From the NCBI RefSeq assembly GCF_025631005.1, contig NZ_JAOTPL010000001.1, forward strand, positions 124,001 to 188,000: DNA of 64,000 nt, in the 5' to 3' direction. Both the position numbers and the translations under genes were made by a program. This DNA is from Haoranjiania flava (lineage in GTDB: Bacteria; Bacteroidota; Bacteroidia; Chitinophagales; Chitinophagaceae). This document shows, in pieces, positions 1 through 8,437 of this stretch (position 1 is the first letter of the stretch; every line of letters begins with the position of its first letter). Under the pieces are notes generated by a model. The model did no database searches. It had not been told where the DNA came from and saw nothing but the letters and a program-made list of their open reading frames with translations.

Positions 1-873
1 TCCTATCTTTTTTAAGATAGTAAAACGCAAAACATTATCAATCCCGCCAACAGCAATTAAGCAATAGAGCGTAAGCCCTATACCTCTTCCTATTTCCCCG
101 GTGGCAAATACCACAATACAAACCGGGACCCAAATAACCATAGTGCCTACAACAGGGATTACAGATGCCACACCGGTCAATATTCCCCAGAGGAAAAAAT
201 TATTTACTCCAAAGATCCAATAACCTATGATAGCTACAATACCCTGGCAAATAGCTAACAATGGAATACCCAAAGCATTAGACCTGACCATCATTTTTGT
301 TTCGGCCCAAATATCCTGTACATTTTCCTGGCTGAAAGGAAGAAACACTGCAAGGCGTCTTTCCATATTCCTGCTGTTGATTTGCATAAAATACAGGATG
401 AAAAATGCCGTAGCAATATTGGCAAAAATGGCAGCAATGCTATTGAGCATTTTAGGTATGTAACCCGCTATTTTCTGCACCTGCGACATCAGCGCTCCTT
501 CTGAAAGATTAATATTGCGCAGAACAGGTTTAGAAGCCATAAATTCTTTTACAGCATTAAATTTTTCTATGATCACCGGGGTATTCTTAATAAGCGCATC
601 TACCTGGGGAATCAATATTTCTACAATGGCCCATAGCGGGATAGCCAGTGAAATCAGGGAGGCAATTATAATAAAAGTACTTGCCAGCCAGGGCGCCCAA
701 TTTTTTTCTTCTACCAGGCGATTATAAAAATTGCGAAATAAAATATACAGGGTGATTGCCCCTAATACTCCCGGGATAAAATAAGAAAGATTTTTCCCAA
801 TAAGAATTAATAACAGCAATATAAGCAGCAATAAAGCAACCTGAGTAATAATCCTGTTACTTATTTTTTCCAT
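1..873 (-). CDS. AI-2E family transporter, partial (C-terminus off the window)
   Basis: This minus-strand reading frame is open from the ATG at 873 to the window edge, giving 291 residues with no stop. The product is very hydrophobic: two membrane segments near residues 8-40, a periplasmic-type helical stretch with several Asn and Lys around 85-140, then further membrane segments after about 145. The order and the segment around GIPLLAICQG (about residue 205) fit the AI-2E/TqsA/PerM (UPF0118) permease family, usually about 350 residues, so about 60 residues are missing. Family members export small molecules or act as Na+/H+ antiporters; the substrate cannot be read from sequence. It stands alone: the DUF2141 gene downstream of nothing here ends 114 bp upstream on the same strand. 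Confidence 0.85.
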   Translation of the reverse strand, partial: MEKISNRIITQVALLLLILLLLILIGKNLSYFIPGVLGAITLYILFRNFYNRLVEEKNWAPWLASTFIIIASLISLAIPLWAIVEILIPQVDALIKNTPVIIEKFNAVKEFMASKPVLRNINLSEGALMSQVQKIAGYIPKMLNSIAAIFANIATAFFILYFMQINSRNMERRLAVFLPFSQENVQDIWAETKMMVRSNALGIPLLAICQGIVAIIGYWIFGVNNFFLWGILTGVASVIPVVGTMVIWVPVCIVVFATGEIGRGIGLTLYCLIAVGGIDNVLRFTILKKIG

Positions 874-987
874 AAACGGTTAAACTATGAGATGAGCATT
901 AGTGTTGTCTTTGCGAAATAACAACATAATTTCCAACCGATAAAAAATATCTATGGAAACACATTTGGTATAATAATGCCGCTTTAC

Positions 988-1413
988 TTAATAAATAAGA
1001 TTTACAGATATAGTCTTATTATTTGTAAGTGAGAATTTTACACTTTTAAAGGAAGGCGCTGCAAATTTCGGACGTACATTATTAGAAAAGCCATAGCCTT
1101 CTTTGGGAATGCCCAGCATATTAAAATTACACCTTCCGTCTGCATTTTCATCGTGCATAACGGCTATGGCATATTCACCATCCGGCAGATCTTTAAAAGT
1201 ATACTTTGTATTAGGCGCTGCCTTTAAAACTACCTTTTTAAATTGTTTGTTTTCTTTAGGAAAATCTGTTGATTTATTAAATAAGCCTACTTCAATGTTT
1301 CCCGAACGGTTTTTTACATTGGGTATCACTATTGTAAGATTATTCCCTCCACCATCAGCGAAAGCGATGGACGAGATCATAAGCAATAAAACCAGGAGGT
1401 TGATATGTTTCAT
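988..1413 (-). CDS. DUF2141 domain secreted protein
   Basis: The 141-residue product starts with a classical signal peptide (residues 1-19, hydrophobic core LLVLLLMISSIAFA) and continues as a small beta-rich domain containing GNIEVGLFN and DGEYAIAVMHDENADG, which is typical of DUF2141. These proteins are predicted to be periplasmic or outer-surface; no biochemical role is established. The start codon is ATG at 1413, immediately next to the repeat array at 1414-1736, and the sequence around the start (TACACATGAAA) is the same as the end of the repeat units. The upstream gene on this strand is the epimerase, 354 bp away. Confidence 0.85.
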   Translation of the reverse strand: MKHINLLVLLLMISSIAFADGGGNNLTIVIPNVKNRSGNIEVGLFNKSTDFPKENKQFKKVVLKAAPNTKYTFKDLPDGEYAIAVMHDENADGRCNFNMLGIPKEGYGFSNNVRPKFAAPSFKSVKFSLTNNKTISVNLIY

Positions 1414-1736
1414 GTGTATTTATTTAGTTCGCCGCTTTGCGGCTGTTTTTAATGGTCACATGGAATAGCCTTTATTCATTCGCGGTTGGTATGCAACTTG
1501 GCTTATGGCTATTTCATGTGTATATATTTAATTTTTTCTGTTTGTCACATGGAATAACCTTTATTATTCGCGGCTGGTATACAAATGTGTTTATGGCTAT
1601 TTCCTGTGTATATATTTATTTGTTTTTTAATTGCCACATGGAATAACCATTTCTTTAGATTCAATACTCATTCCCGCTTGGAAGATTCTTAATCTTCATG
1701 GTTATTTGATGTGTGTATATTTTGTTTGTTTAATAA
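1414..1736 (-). repeat. Intergenic palindromic repeat array 1 (order B-A-A on the minus strand)
   Basis: This fills the gap between the epimerase stop and the DUF2141 start. Three units are visible: A at 1457-1520, A at 1546-1608 and B at 1635-1713. Each A unit has outer arms CACATGGAATAGCC and GGCTATTTCATGTG (the 1546 unit is slightly degraded, with AACC and TTCCTG) and an inner GTTG/CAAC pair around GTATG. The B unit has arms around GGAATAACCAT and ATGGTTATTT. A short GC-rich hairpin GCCGC-TTT-GCGGC lies at 1434-1446, between the first A unit and the gene. Linkers are AT-rich (TGTATATATTTA). No coding capacity is supported. Confidence 0.85.
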
Positions 1737-1767
1737 TTAAATTTTCCTGAAACCCTGCACAACATTA

Positions 1768-2781
1768 TCAATGAAAGAATCTGGATATAAGCTTCCCGTC
1801 CTTGTTTCTCATAGCAGCCAAAGGCTCTGATTTTTTTACAAGCTGTTTTTTTATAAAACCTGCAAATGGTTTTGTAAGTATTCTTACAAACGGATTCACA
1901 TTCTTCTTCACATCCTCAAAATAGGTATCCAATGTATCCTGGCGGAAATGAACAATATTTTCCAGATCTGCACCGTCTGCATAATAACCACAATGAAAAT
2001 TTTTTTCAGCAAAAGTTTTCTCCGGAAAATCGGCTTTCCCCAACCCGAAAACATCAAACGACCTATCGAGAAATTTTCTAAAGGTAGTGCGGTTTTTTTC
2101 GCCTCCTCCGAGATTGAAAATTCTTTTATTGAGCACCGGACGTTGCTCTATACCGTTTACGAAAGCACGCGCTGCATCAGCCGGCGTAGCTATTTCTAAT
2201 GAGGTGGCAAGCGGCATATGAAACATCAGTTTTGAAATTTTATGATTTCCCATAATAGCGGCAAGCCTGAAAATTGTCCAGTCAAGCCTGGTTTGTTTTA
2301 TGAGTTCTTCACATGCTATTTTGGTTTCGGCATAATAATCGGCTTCGCTGGGCTGTAATGCATCCCCGACTTTAATAGCAGGTTCTGTAAGCCTGTCGCC
2401 ATAAACAGAAATAGAGGAACTGTACATAAAAAAAGCATCCGGTGAAAGTTCCTGTAAACTATCAAGCAGGTTTTTTGTTCCTTCTACATTTACTTTATAA
2501 GCCAGCTCAGGTTTTTCATCTGCTAACGGGGGAATGATGGCTGCCAGGTGAATAACTACATCTACATTTCTGCACACTTTTCTCACCGCTTCCTTCTGCG
2601 TAATGTCTCCATACACAATGCTGAAATTATTGTTGAGAGAAGCAAATTTTTTACGATTCACCTTTGAAAACACATCGAATACAGTGGTTGTATATTTATC
2701 AGATAGCCCGGTTAATTGTTTTAAAACCTCGAACCCTACCGTGCCTCCTCCGCCTGTCAGCAATATATTCTTTTTATCCAT
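1768..2781 (-). CDS. NAD-dependent epimerase/dehydratase family protein
   Basis: An extended short-chain dehydrogenase/reductase of 337 residues. The Rossmann glycine motif TGGGGTVG is at residues 9-16, followed by GDI, the AAIIPP loop, and the catalytic Ser (YSSSISVYG) and Tyr-Lys pair (YYAETK). The substrate, probably a nucleotide sugar or other hydroxy compound, cannot be assigned. An upstream in-frame ATG at 2808 would add nine residues; I chose 2781 because MDKKNILLTGG is the usual family N-terminus. The gene lies downstream of the pgk terminator at 2881-2907, so it is probably transcribed from its own promoter. Confidence 0.85.
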   Translation of the reverse strand: MDKKNILLTGGGGTVGFEVLKQLTGLSDKYTTTVFDVFSKVNRKKFASLNNNFSIVYGDITQKEAVRKVCRNVDVVIHLAAIIPPLADEKPELAYKVNVEGTKNLLDSLQELSPDAFFMYSSSISVYGDRLTEPAIKVGDALQPSEADYYAETKIACEELIKQTRLDWTIFRLAAIMGNHKISKLMFHMPLATSLEIATPADAARAFVNGIEQRPVLNKRIFNLGGGEKNRTTFRKFLDRSFDVFGLGKADFPEKTFAEKNFHCGYYADGADLENIVHFRQDTLDTYFEDVKKNVNPFVRILTKPFAGFIKKQLVKKSEPLAAMRNKDGKLISRFFH

Positions 2782-2880
2782 CTCGAAATCTTTGAGATAG
2801 GAATACAAAAAACAGACGAAGTTTTATGTTTTTGGATTTTACATTTATTTGGGAGTATTTCATAACATAGGTCATAAAAA

Positions 2881-2907
2881 AAAGTCCGGTAAAAAAACCG
2901 GACCTTT
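2881..2907 (-). terminator. Rho-independent terminator for pgk, placed beyond the repeat array
   Basis: The hairpin AAAGTCCGGT / ACCGGACCTTT (one bulged C) encloses a run of A. On the minus strand it is followed by a run of T (complement of the A run before 2881). It ends the transcript coming from pgk, which places repeat array 2 inside the pgk 3' untranslated region. Confidence 0.75.
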
Positions 2908-2929
2908 AAATATATTTTCTTGTGTATAA

Positions 2930-3225
2930 TTTTTCGTGCGCCGCTTGCGGCTGTTTTTAATGGTCGCATGGAATAGCCTTTATTCATCCGCGGTTGGTAT
3001 GCAACTTGGCTTATGGCTATTTTATGTGTATATTTTTTATTTTTCTTTATGGTCACATGGAATAGCCTTTATTCATTCGCGGTTGGTATGCAACTTGGCT
3101 TATGGCTATTTCATGAGTGTATATATTATTTGTTTTTTTAGTTGCCACATGGAATAACCATCTTCTTAGATTTCAATACTCATTCCCGCTTGGTATAGAT
3201 TCCTAATCTTTATGGTTATTTCTGT
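2930..3225 (-). repeat. Intergenic palindromic repeat array 2 (order B-A-A on the minus strand)
   Basis: Units: A at 2965-3028 (CGCATGGAATAGCC / GGCTATTTTATGTG), A at 3054-3120 (with a two-base insertion in the right arm) and B at 3146-3223. A GCCGC-TT-GCGGC hairpin at about 2940-2951 sits at the same relative place as the one in array 1, so the whole 300 bp composite is conserved, not only single units. The B unit touches the pgk stop codon. The array is followed on the minus strand by a terminator at 2881-2907. Confidence 0.85.
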
Positions 3226-3228
3226 TTC

Positions 3229-4422
3229 TTATTTGATCGCAGCGATACCGGGTAGTTCTTTCCCTTCAAAGAATTCCAGCATGGCGCCGCCACCCGTAGA
3301 TACATAGCTTACTTTATCAGCATAGCCGAATTTGTTTACAGCAGCTACACTGTCGCCGCCGCCCACCAGAGAGAAAGCGCCGTTTTCAGTAGCTTCTGCA
3401 ATGGCCTCGGCAATAGCTTTGGTACCTGACTGGAATTTTTCCATTTCAAACACACCCATCGGCCCGTTCCACAGGATTGTTTTTGATTTTTTAATCACAT
3501 CAGCAAATTGTTTTCTTGCCTCTTCGGCAATATCCAATCCCATCCAGCCTTCTTTAATGTTGTCGCTGGCAGCAGTTTCTGTATTTGCGTCTGCAGCGAA
3601 CTTATCAGCAATGATGCTGTCCGAAGGCAAATGAATGTTCACACCTTTGGCCTTTGCTTTTTGCAATATTTCTTTCGCTGTATCCAGCCTGTCTTCTTCG
3701 CAGAGAGAAGCGCCGATGTTACCGCCCTGTGCCTTGAAGAAGGTATAGGCCATACCGCCGCCGATGATGATGTCAGTAGCTTTTTCCATTAGGTTTTCAA
3801 TGATGAGAATTTTATCTGAAACCTTGGCACCGCCTAAGATAGCAGTGAATGGTTTTGCGCTTTCGTTCATTACTTTTTCCGCGCTGGAAACTTCTCCCTC
3901 CATCAATAGGCCGAACACTCTTTTGGTAGGGTCAAAGAACTTCGCGATCACTGCAGTAGAAGCATGTGCACGGTGTGCTGTTCCGAATGCATCATTCACA
4001 TACAATGTGCCCAGCTTGCTCAATTTCTCGGCAAAAGCTTCATCGCCTTTTTCTTCTTCGGGATAGAAACGCAGGTTTTCCAGCAAAAGCACTTCACCGG
4101 GTTTCAGCGAAGCTGCTTTGTCCACCGCTTCCTGTCCAATGCAGTCAGCAGCAAACTGTACAGGCACTTCCAACAACTCACTCAGATGGCTGATGATATG
4201 TTTGAGTGAATATTTATCTTCAGGGCCGCCTTTCGGACGTCCCAAATGGCTCATCAAAATTACACTTCCGCCATCGCTAAGTATCTTTTTAATGGTAGGA
4301 AGCGCCGCACGCATACGGTTATCGTCAGTTATCTCAAAAGTCTGTTTGTCTAAAGGTACGTTGAAATCTACGCGGATCAACGCTTTCTCGTTAGCAAAAT
4401 TGTGATTAGAAAAAGTGCCCAT
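3229..4422 (-). CDS. pgk: Phosphoglycerate kinase
   Basis: At 397 residues this is the normal length for bacterial phosphoglycerate kinase, which converts 1,3-bisphosphoglycerate and ADP to 3-phosphoglycerate and ATP in cytosolic glycolysis. Visible signatures are RVDFNVPL near residue 17, the MSHLGRPKG loop, LLENLRFYPEEE, the hinge around GGAKVSDK, and the C-terminal nucleotide-binding GGGDSVAAVNKFG with STGGGAMLEF near the end. A -7 box lies about 42 bp upstream of the ATG. It is a single-gene unit, with repeat array 2 and a terminator downstream. Nothing in the sequence is unusual. Confidence 0.98.
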   Translation of the reverse strand: MGTFSNHNFANEKALIRVDFNVPLDKQTFEITDDNRMRAALPTIKKILSDGGSVILMSHLGRPKGGPEDKYSLKHIISHLSELLEVPVQFAADCIGQEAVDKAASLKPGEVLLLENLRFYPEEEKGDEAFAEKLSKLGTLYVNDAFGTAHRAHASTAVIAKFFDPTKRVFGLLMEGEVSSAEKVMNESAKPFTAILGGAKVSDKILIIENLMEKATDIIIGGGMAYTFFKAQGGNIGASLCEEDRLDTAKEILQKAKAKGVNIHLPSDSIIADKFAADANTETAASDNIKEGWMGLDIAEEARKQFADVIKKSKTILWNGPMGVFEMEKFQSGTKAIAEAIAEATENGAFSLVGGGDSVAAVNKFGYADKVSYVSTGGGAMLEFFEGKELPGIAAIK

Positions 4423-4463
4423 TGTTATTGATTTTTATAAATTTAAAGGTTATGGTAGTTGCA

Positions 4464-4471
4464 CAAATTTA
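4464..4471 (-). promoter_or_regulatory. Probable pgk promoter -7 box
   Basis: On the minus strand this reads TAAATTTG, matching the Bacteroidota TAnnTTTG box, about 42 bp upstream of the pgk ATG. A TTG about 21 bp further upstream could be the -33 element. Confidence 0.5.
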
Positions 4472-4493
4472 CTACATTATTTGCAAAATAACC

Positions 4494-4536
4494 AAAAAAA
4501 GACAAAATCGTTAGTTTTCTGATTTTGTCTTTTTTT
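4494..4536 (-). terminator. Terminator of the desaturase gene
   Basis: A long hairpin: AAAGACAAAATC on the left, an 11-base loop, and GATTTTGTCTTT on the right, with A runs and T runs on both sides. It directly follows the desaturase stop at 4538 and separates that gene from pgk. It could work in both directions. Confidence 0.8.
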
Positions 4537-4537
4537 A

Positions 4538-5614
4538 TTACGCCAAACCAGGCCTGCCCATCTGTTTCAAAAACTTTATGTGCGATATTACTGCATGCCT
4601 GAACAGCTTGTATTCATTATATTTCACATTGTATTCCTTACATGCCTGCTTTACAATCCTGTTGATAGCCGGGTAATGTACATGTGATACTTTGGGAAAA
4701 AGATGATGTTCTACCTGGAAGTTCAGCCCGCCCATGTACCAGGATAAAAATTTGTTTTTAGTTGCGAAATTCGCGGTAGTTTTCAGCTGGTGTACAGCCC
4801 ATTCATCATCAATCTTATTCTTATCGTCCGGTATGGGAAAATCTGTATGCTCTACTGTATGCGCCAGTTGAAAGGTAATACTTAAGATAAAACCCGTTAC
4901 CAGTGTGAATACACCAAACCCGGCAAACCAGTTTAAAAATCCCACCTGCCAGATAGGTACGCCCACGAACAAACTGAAATATGCCAGTTTAAACAGCCAG
5001 AAAGAAACATGGTCTTTTGTGCTCATTTTTTTCAATGGCATATCGCCGATTTTTTGAGTAAAATACTTTTTAAAATCGGTAAAGAAAGTCCAGTAAAAAT
5101 GCAGTATGCAATAAAAAAACCAGAAGTAAACATGTTGAAACCTATGCATTTTGTAATATTTCTGTGTGGGTGCAAACCTCAGAAATGGTTTGGCTTCAAT
5201 ATCATCGTCCATGCCGTCAATGTTGGTATATGCATGGTGTAGTACGTTGTGTTTCATTTTCCACATAAATTGGCTGGCGCCTATGAATTCAGCAATGTTA
5301 GAAGCAATATTATTTACCAAAGGAGAACGGCTGAAACTGCCGTGTGCACCATCATGCATTACATTAAACCCTATGCCGGCAGTTAAAATGCCCAGCAGGG
5401 CGCAAAGCAGCAGCGATATCCAGTTGTTACCGGGTGTAAAAAATACCAGTTGAATATAGCAGTAGGCAAATAATGCTACAAGCACTGCAGCCTTGAGGTA
5501 TATTTTATAGCCGCCAAATGTATTTTGTCCTGTTTGCTTAAAATACTCGTTGATGCGGTTTTTTAATTCTACGTGGAAAGAGGGGCTGGTGCGTGCGAAT
5601 TTAGGGGTTTGCAT
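4538..5614 (-). CDS. Membrane fatty acid desaturase (acyl-lipid/linoleoyl-CoA desaturase type)
   Basis: A 358-residue integral membrane protein carrying the three histidine boxes of the di-iron desaturases: HDGAH at 87-91, HNVLHH at 122-127 and QVEHH at 300-304. The Q in the third box is typical of front-end and delta-6-type desaturases. Hydrophobic segments at about 40-60, 65-85, 165-180 and 205-250 fit the four-helix topology. It is expected to introduce a double bond into membrane acyl chains using O2 and a reductant. The gene is monocistronic, with a terminator downstream and a -7-like box (TAACTTTG, 5644-5651) about 30 bp upstream of the ATG. Confidence 0.9.
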   Translation of the reverse strand: MQTPKFARTSPSFHVELKNRINEYFKQTGQNTFGGYKIYLKAAVLVALFAYCYIQLVFFTPGNNWISLLLCALLGILTAGIGFNVMHDGAHGSFSRSPLVNNIASNIAEFIGASQFMWKMKHNVLHHAYTNIDGMDDDIEAKPFLRFAPTQKYYKMHRFQHVYFWFFYCILHFYWTFFTDFKKYFTQKIGDMPLKKMSTKDHVSFWLFKLAYFSLFVGVPIWQVGFLNWFAGFGVFTLVTGFILSITFQLAHTVEHTDFPIPDDKNKIDDEWAVHQLKTTANFATKNKFLSWYMGGLNFQVEHHLFPKVSHVHYPAINRIVKQACKEYNVKYNEYKLFRHAVISHIKFLKQMGRPGLA

Positions 5615-5679
5615 TATTGGAAGAAGATAAATTTATTAGCTCACAAAGTTAGTCTGTAAATGTGGAAATGCCGTGATCT

Positions 5680-6399
5680 CTAATGTATTATGTTGTTAAA
5701 ATCTGTAATGCCTATCGTCTTTTCAGCGGTAAAGCCTTCGCCATGGCGCACACCTATTTTTTTGCCCATCATGATGGAGCGGCTCACAATGGTATCCAGG
5801 AATTCGGGTGTGGAAATATAGGTCTGCGGCTCATTATCTTCTACCGTGTTGAATTGCGTTTTAAAACAAAGAATGGCTTCTAATTTTTTTGCATGATAAG
5901 CGGTTATATCAAAAACAACATCAGGCTCAATATACCTGTCCTGGATGTAATGAAATACCTGCTTCGGCCGCCAGGCCTGCTGTTGTCCGCCGTTTAGTTC
6001 GGTCTCAATCTTTATTAACCCGGAAAGAAAACAGGCGCGCGATACCAGTTGGGCAGCCCTTCCGTGATCGGGGTGACGATCTTCAACAGCATTGCAGAGC
6101 ACAATATCAGGACGGTATTTGCGAAGAACCATTATTACTTTACGAAGAGATGCTTCATCAATTTCAAACCATCCGTCTTTCAGATCCAGGGTTTCCCGGA
6201 TATGCAGCCCCATTAGCCTGGAAGAGGCTTCTGCTTCGGCTTTGCGGGTTTCGGCCGTGCCGCGGGTGCCCAGTTCGCCTTGTGTAAGATCAACAATGCC
6301 CACTTTTTTTCCCTGGTCTATACAGGCCAGTATGGTTCCGGCGGCGCACAGTTCAATATCATCCGGATGCACGCCAATAGCCAATATATCTAATTTCAT
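5680..6399 (-). CDS. bshB1: Bacillithiol biosynthesis deacetylase BshB1
   Basis: A LmbE/PIG-L-like zinc-dependent deacetylase of 239 residues. The metal motif HPDD is at residues 11-14 and RHPDHG at 108-113, which supplies the third ligand. GELGTRGTAETR near 41-52 is highly characteristic of BshB1. It removes the acetyl group from GlcNAc-malate, the second step of bacillithiol synthesis; bshA and bshC are not in the window. The start codon at 6399 lies in the conserved TACACATGAAA context of repeat array 3, so the array forms its 5' leader if the -7 box at 6610 is the promoter. Confidence 0.95.
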   Translation of the reverse strand: MKLDILAIGVHPDDIELCAAGTILACIDQGKKVGIVDLTQGELGTRGTAETRKAEAEASSRLMGLHIRETLDLKDGWFEIDEASLRKVIMVLRKYRPDIVLCNAVEDRHPDHGRAAQLVSRACFLSGLIKIETELNGGQQQAWRPKQVFHYIQDRYIEPDVVFDITAYHAKKLEAILCFKTQFNTVEDNEPQTYISTPEFLDTIVSRSIMMGKKIGVRHGEGFTAEKTIGITDFNNIIH

Positions 6400-6596
6400 G
6401 TGTATATATTTATTTGTTTTTTAGTTGCCACATGGAATAGCCTTTATTCATCGCGGTTGGTATGCAACTTTGCTTATGGCTATTTCATGTGTTAATAATT
6501 AATTTTTTCTGTTTGCCACATGGAATAAGCAGCTTTTTAGATTCAATACTCATTCACGGTTGGTATAGGTTCCTAATCTTTATGGTTATTGCATGG
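6400..6596 (-). repeat. Intergenic palindromic repeat array 3 (order B-A on the minus strand)
   Basis: Two units lie between the DUF4294 stop (6646) and the bshB1 start (6399): A at 6429-6491 with perfect arm sequences CACATGGAATAGCC / GGCTATTTCATGTG, and B at 6517-6596, somewhat diverged. The A unit ends in ATG AAA TAG on the minus strand (6488 down to 6480). The order and orientation are the same as in arrays 1, 2 and 5. Confidence 0.85.
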
Positions 6597-6609
6597 TTTG
6601 TGTTTGCCG

Positions 6610-6617
6610 CAAAGATA
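6610..6617 (-). promoter_or_regulatory. Candidate bshB1 promoter -7 box upstream of the repeat array
   Basis: On the minus strand this reads TATCTTTG, a full match to TAnnTTTG. No clear -33 TTG is visible at 19-21 bp. If used, the transcript would start near 6604 and the bshB1 leader would be about 200 nt and contain both repeat units. Confidence 0.45.
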
Positions 6618-6645
6618 ATTGTTGTAGATGGGAAATAATTATACC

Positions 6646-7299
6646 CTACCTGTAGTTTCCTGTATAATTATAATAGCCGTATTTCATTTCGAGATCGCGG
6701 GTAATGATCTCTATGAATTTGTCGGTCTTGCTGAGCATGGGGCTATATGGCTGTTTCAGGCTGGAACTGAACAGGAAGGCAATGCCCTGGTAGATACCGG
6801 CAGGTATGGTGCCTTTATATTCCTGGATTATTTCATAACAGTTGTTGCCCGTTTCGCGGTTTATAAGCTTCATGAGCACACGGCCCTGGTACACAGAAAG
6901 GTTTTTAACCTTATCTGAAAATACAGTACGCAGTTCTTTTTCACGGGCACTGATTATTTTCTTACGCTCACGCCTGTTGTCTACGTTTACCAGGCTTTTA
7001 TTAATGTCATTAACCACACGAGCAGCTTCCACCGCATAGGGGTAAGTTACGTATACTGCATTTCTCAGCCTTTTCCATTCTTTGTAATATTCCTTCCACT
7101 GGCCTGTAAGTTGTGCATACACAAAAAGATCTGGGAGGTAGCTCAGCGGAATAGTGTCGCCGTTGGGAAGAATTTCTGCATATACCCTGATGGTATCATA
7201 CATGCCGTGCCCAACACGCTGGGCATGAGTCTGCTGTACACTTCCCACATAAAAGCATACAGATAAGATTGATAGATTTATGGCACTGCGCAGCTTCAT
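6646..7299 (-). CDS. DUF4294 domain protein, secreted
   Basis: The 217-residue product has a signal peptide (about residues 1-26, ending near THAQ) and a charged helical body with WKRLRNAVYVTYPYA, EKELRTVF and LMKLINRETG, which is characteristic of the Bacteroidota family DUF4294. No function is established. The C-terminal tail is Tyr-rich (KYGYYNYTGNYR). It is the last gene before repeat array 3 on this strand and is divergent from holA, 139 bp away. Confidence 0.85.
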   Translation of the reverse strand: MKLRSAINLSILSVCFYVGSVQQTHAQRVGHGMYDTIRVYAEILPNGDTIPLSYLPDLFVYAQLTGQWKEYYKEWKRLRNAVYVTYPYAVEAARVVNDINKSLVNVDNRRERKKIISAREKELRTVFSDKVKNLSVYQGRVLMKLINRETGNNCYEIIQEYKGTIPAGIYQGIAFLFSSSLKQPYSPMLSKTDKFIEIITRDLEMKYGYYNYTGNYR

Positions 7300-7426
7300 T
7301 TGATATGTAAATATATCATTTAGATATTTCTTTTAAAAGAAAATCAACTCAAAAAAAAGATTTAACAAAATTTATAATACCAGCATTACTTTATACACAG
7401 TCCTGTAATTATTACGCATAACTCAC

Positions 7427-7434
7427 TAAATTTG
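7427..7434 (+). promoter_or_regulatory. Candidate holA -7 box close to the start codon
   Basis: TAAATTTG matches TAnnTTTG and ends only four bases before the holA ATG at 7439. Transcription would start at or next to the ATG, giving a leaderless or nearly leaderless message, unless the true start codon is further inside. Confidence 0.45.
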
Positions 7435-7438
7435 CTAC

Positions 7439-8437
7439 ATGTCTGCTGAAAAAATTATTGGTGAATGGAGAAAGAAGATTTTCAAACCTTTTTATTGGCT
7501 TGAAGGAGATGAGCCTTATTATATTGACAAAATTCTTGATTTTGCAGAAACACAGATATTGTCTGAAGCTGAAGCAGCCTTTAACCTTTCCGTACTATAC
7601 GGCCGCGACCTGAATATGCCCGGGCTCATCAGCACCTGCAAAAAATACCCCATGTTCGGCGAGCGCCAGGTAGTAATTGTAAAAGAAGCACAGTACCTGA
7701 AAGATGTAGAAAAACTGGACGGTTACTTTCAAAATCCACAGCCAACCACAGTGCTAATTATAGCTTACAGGGATAAAAAAATAGATGCACGTACCAGGTT
7801 TGCCAAAACCATCAAAGCAAAAGGCGAATTTTTTTCTACAAAAAAACTGTACGACAATGAACTTCCTGAGTGGGTGGCAGCCACGGTAAAGCATCTTGGC
7901 CTGTCCATTACCCAAAACGCTTTAATACTGCTGGTAGACCATATCGGCAATGACCTGGCAAGGCTTGAAAACGAAATTAAAAAGATTGCCGTAAACCTGA
8001 AAGAGAAGCAAAACATTACCGAAGACGATGTTGAAAAGTATGTGGGCATCAGCAAGGAGTTTAATGCTTTTGAACTGCAAAAAGCTATCGCTTACAGAGA
8101 TATGTCCAAAGCCGTTCGCATCATCCGTTATTTTGAATCGAATCCCAAGGCAGCGCCCCTGCAAATGATACTGCCAACACTCTACAGCTTTTTCAGCAAG
8201 GTGGCAGTAGCGCATGCAGTGCCGGGCAAAGATGATAAAGCAATAGCTGCAGCGCTTGGCGTGAATTTCTTTTTTGCCAAAGACTACCTTACGGCGAAAA
8301 AAAATTATCCCTACCAGAAAGTAGAGCACATTTTATTACATTTACATGAATACAACCTCAGAAGTATCGGTATCAATGATACCGGCACACCGGGAACCGA
8401 ACTGCTGAAAGAACTTACCATAAAAATCATGAACTAA
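7439..8437 (+). CDS. holA: DNA polymerase III subunit delta
   Basis: A 332-residue clamp-loader delta subunit, the wrench that opens the sliding clamp. The N-terminal domain has FYWLEGDEPYYIDKI near residues 18-32 and the MFGERQVVIVKEAQYL strand, LIIAYRDKKIDARTRFAKTI around 103-122, and the central helical segment GNDLARLENEIKKI. The C-terminal collar domain (about 210-332) contains FQLQKAIA-like FELQKAIAYRD and ends conventionally. The gene is essential for replication. Its stop codon overlaps the start of the following sulfatase by one base (TAATG), which suggests translational coupling between unrelated products. Confidence 0.93.
   Translation: MSAEKIIGEWRKKIFKPFYWLEGDEPYYIDKILDFAETQILSEAEAAFNLSVLYGRDLNMPGLISTCKKYPMFGERQVVIVKEAQYLKDVEKLDGYFQNPQPTTVLIIAYRDKKIDARTRFAKTIKAKGEFFSTKKLYDNELPEWVAATVKHLGLSITQNALILLVDHIGNDLARLENEIKKIAVNLKEKQNITEDDVEKYVGISKEFNAFELQKAIAYRDMSKAVRIIRYFESNPKAAPLQMILPTLYSFFSKVAVAHAVPGKDDKAIAAALGVNFFFAKDYLTAKKNYPYQKVEHILLHLHEYNLRSIGINDTGTPGTELLKELTIKIMN

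Noticed and set aside
1437..1646. Short plus-strand frames through the repeat arrays (also at 2936-3157 and 40742-41104)
   Set aside because: They only translate the repeats themselves, have no start context and end at random; similar hydrophobic products arise in each array because the DNA is repeated.
1414..3228. Repeat arrays as a CRISPR array
   Set aside because: The units are imperfect palindromes with conserved linkers, not identical repeats with unique spacers of even length, and no cas genes are near.
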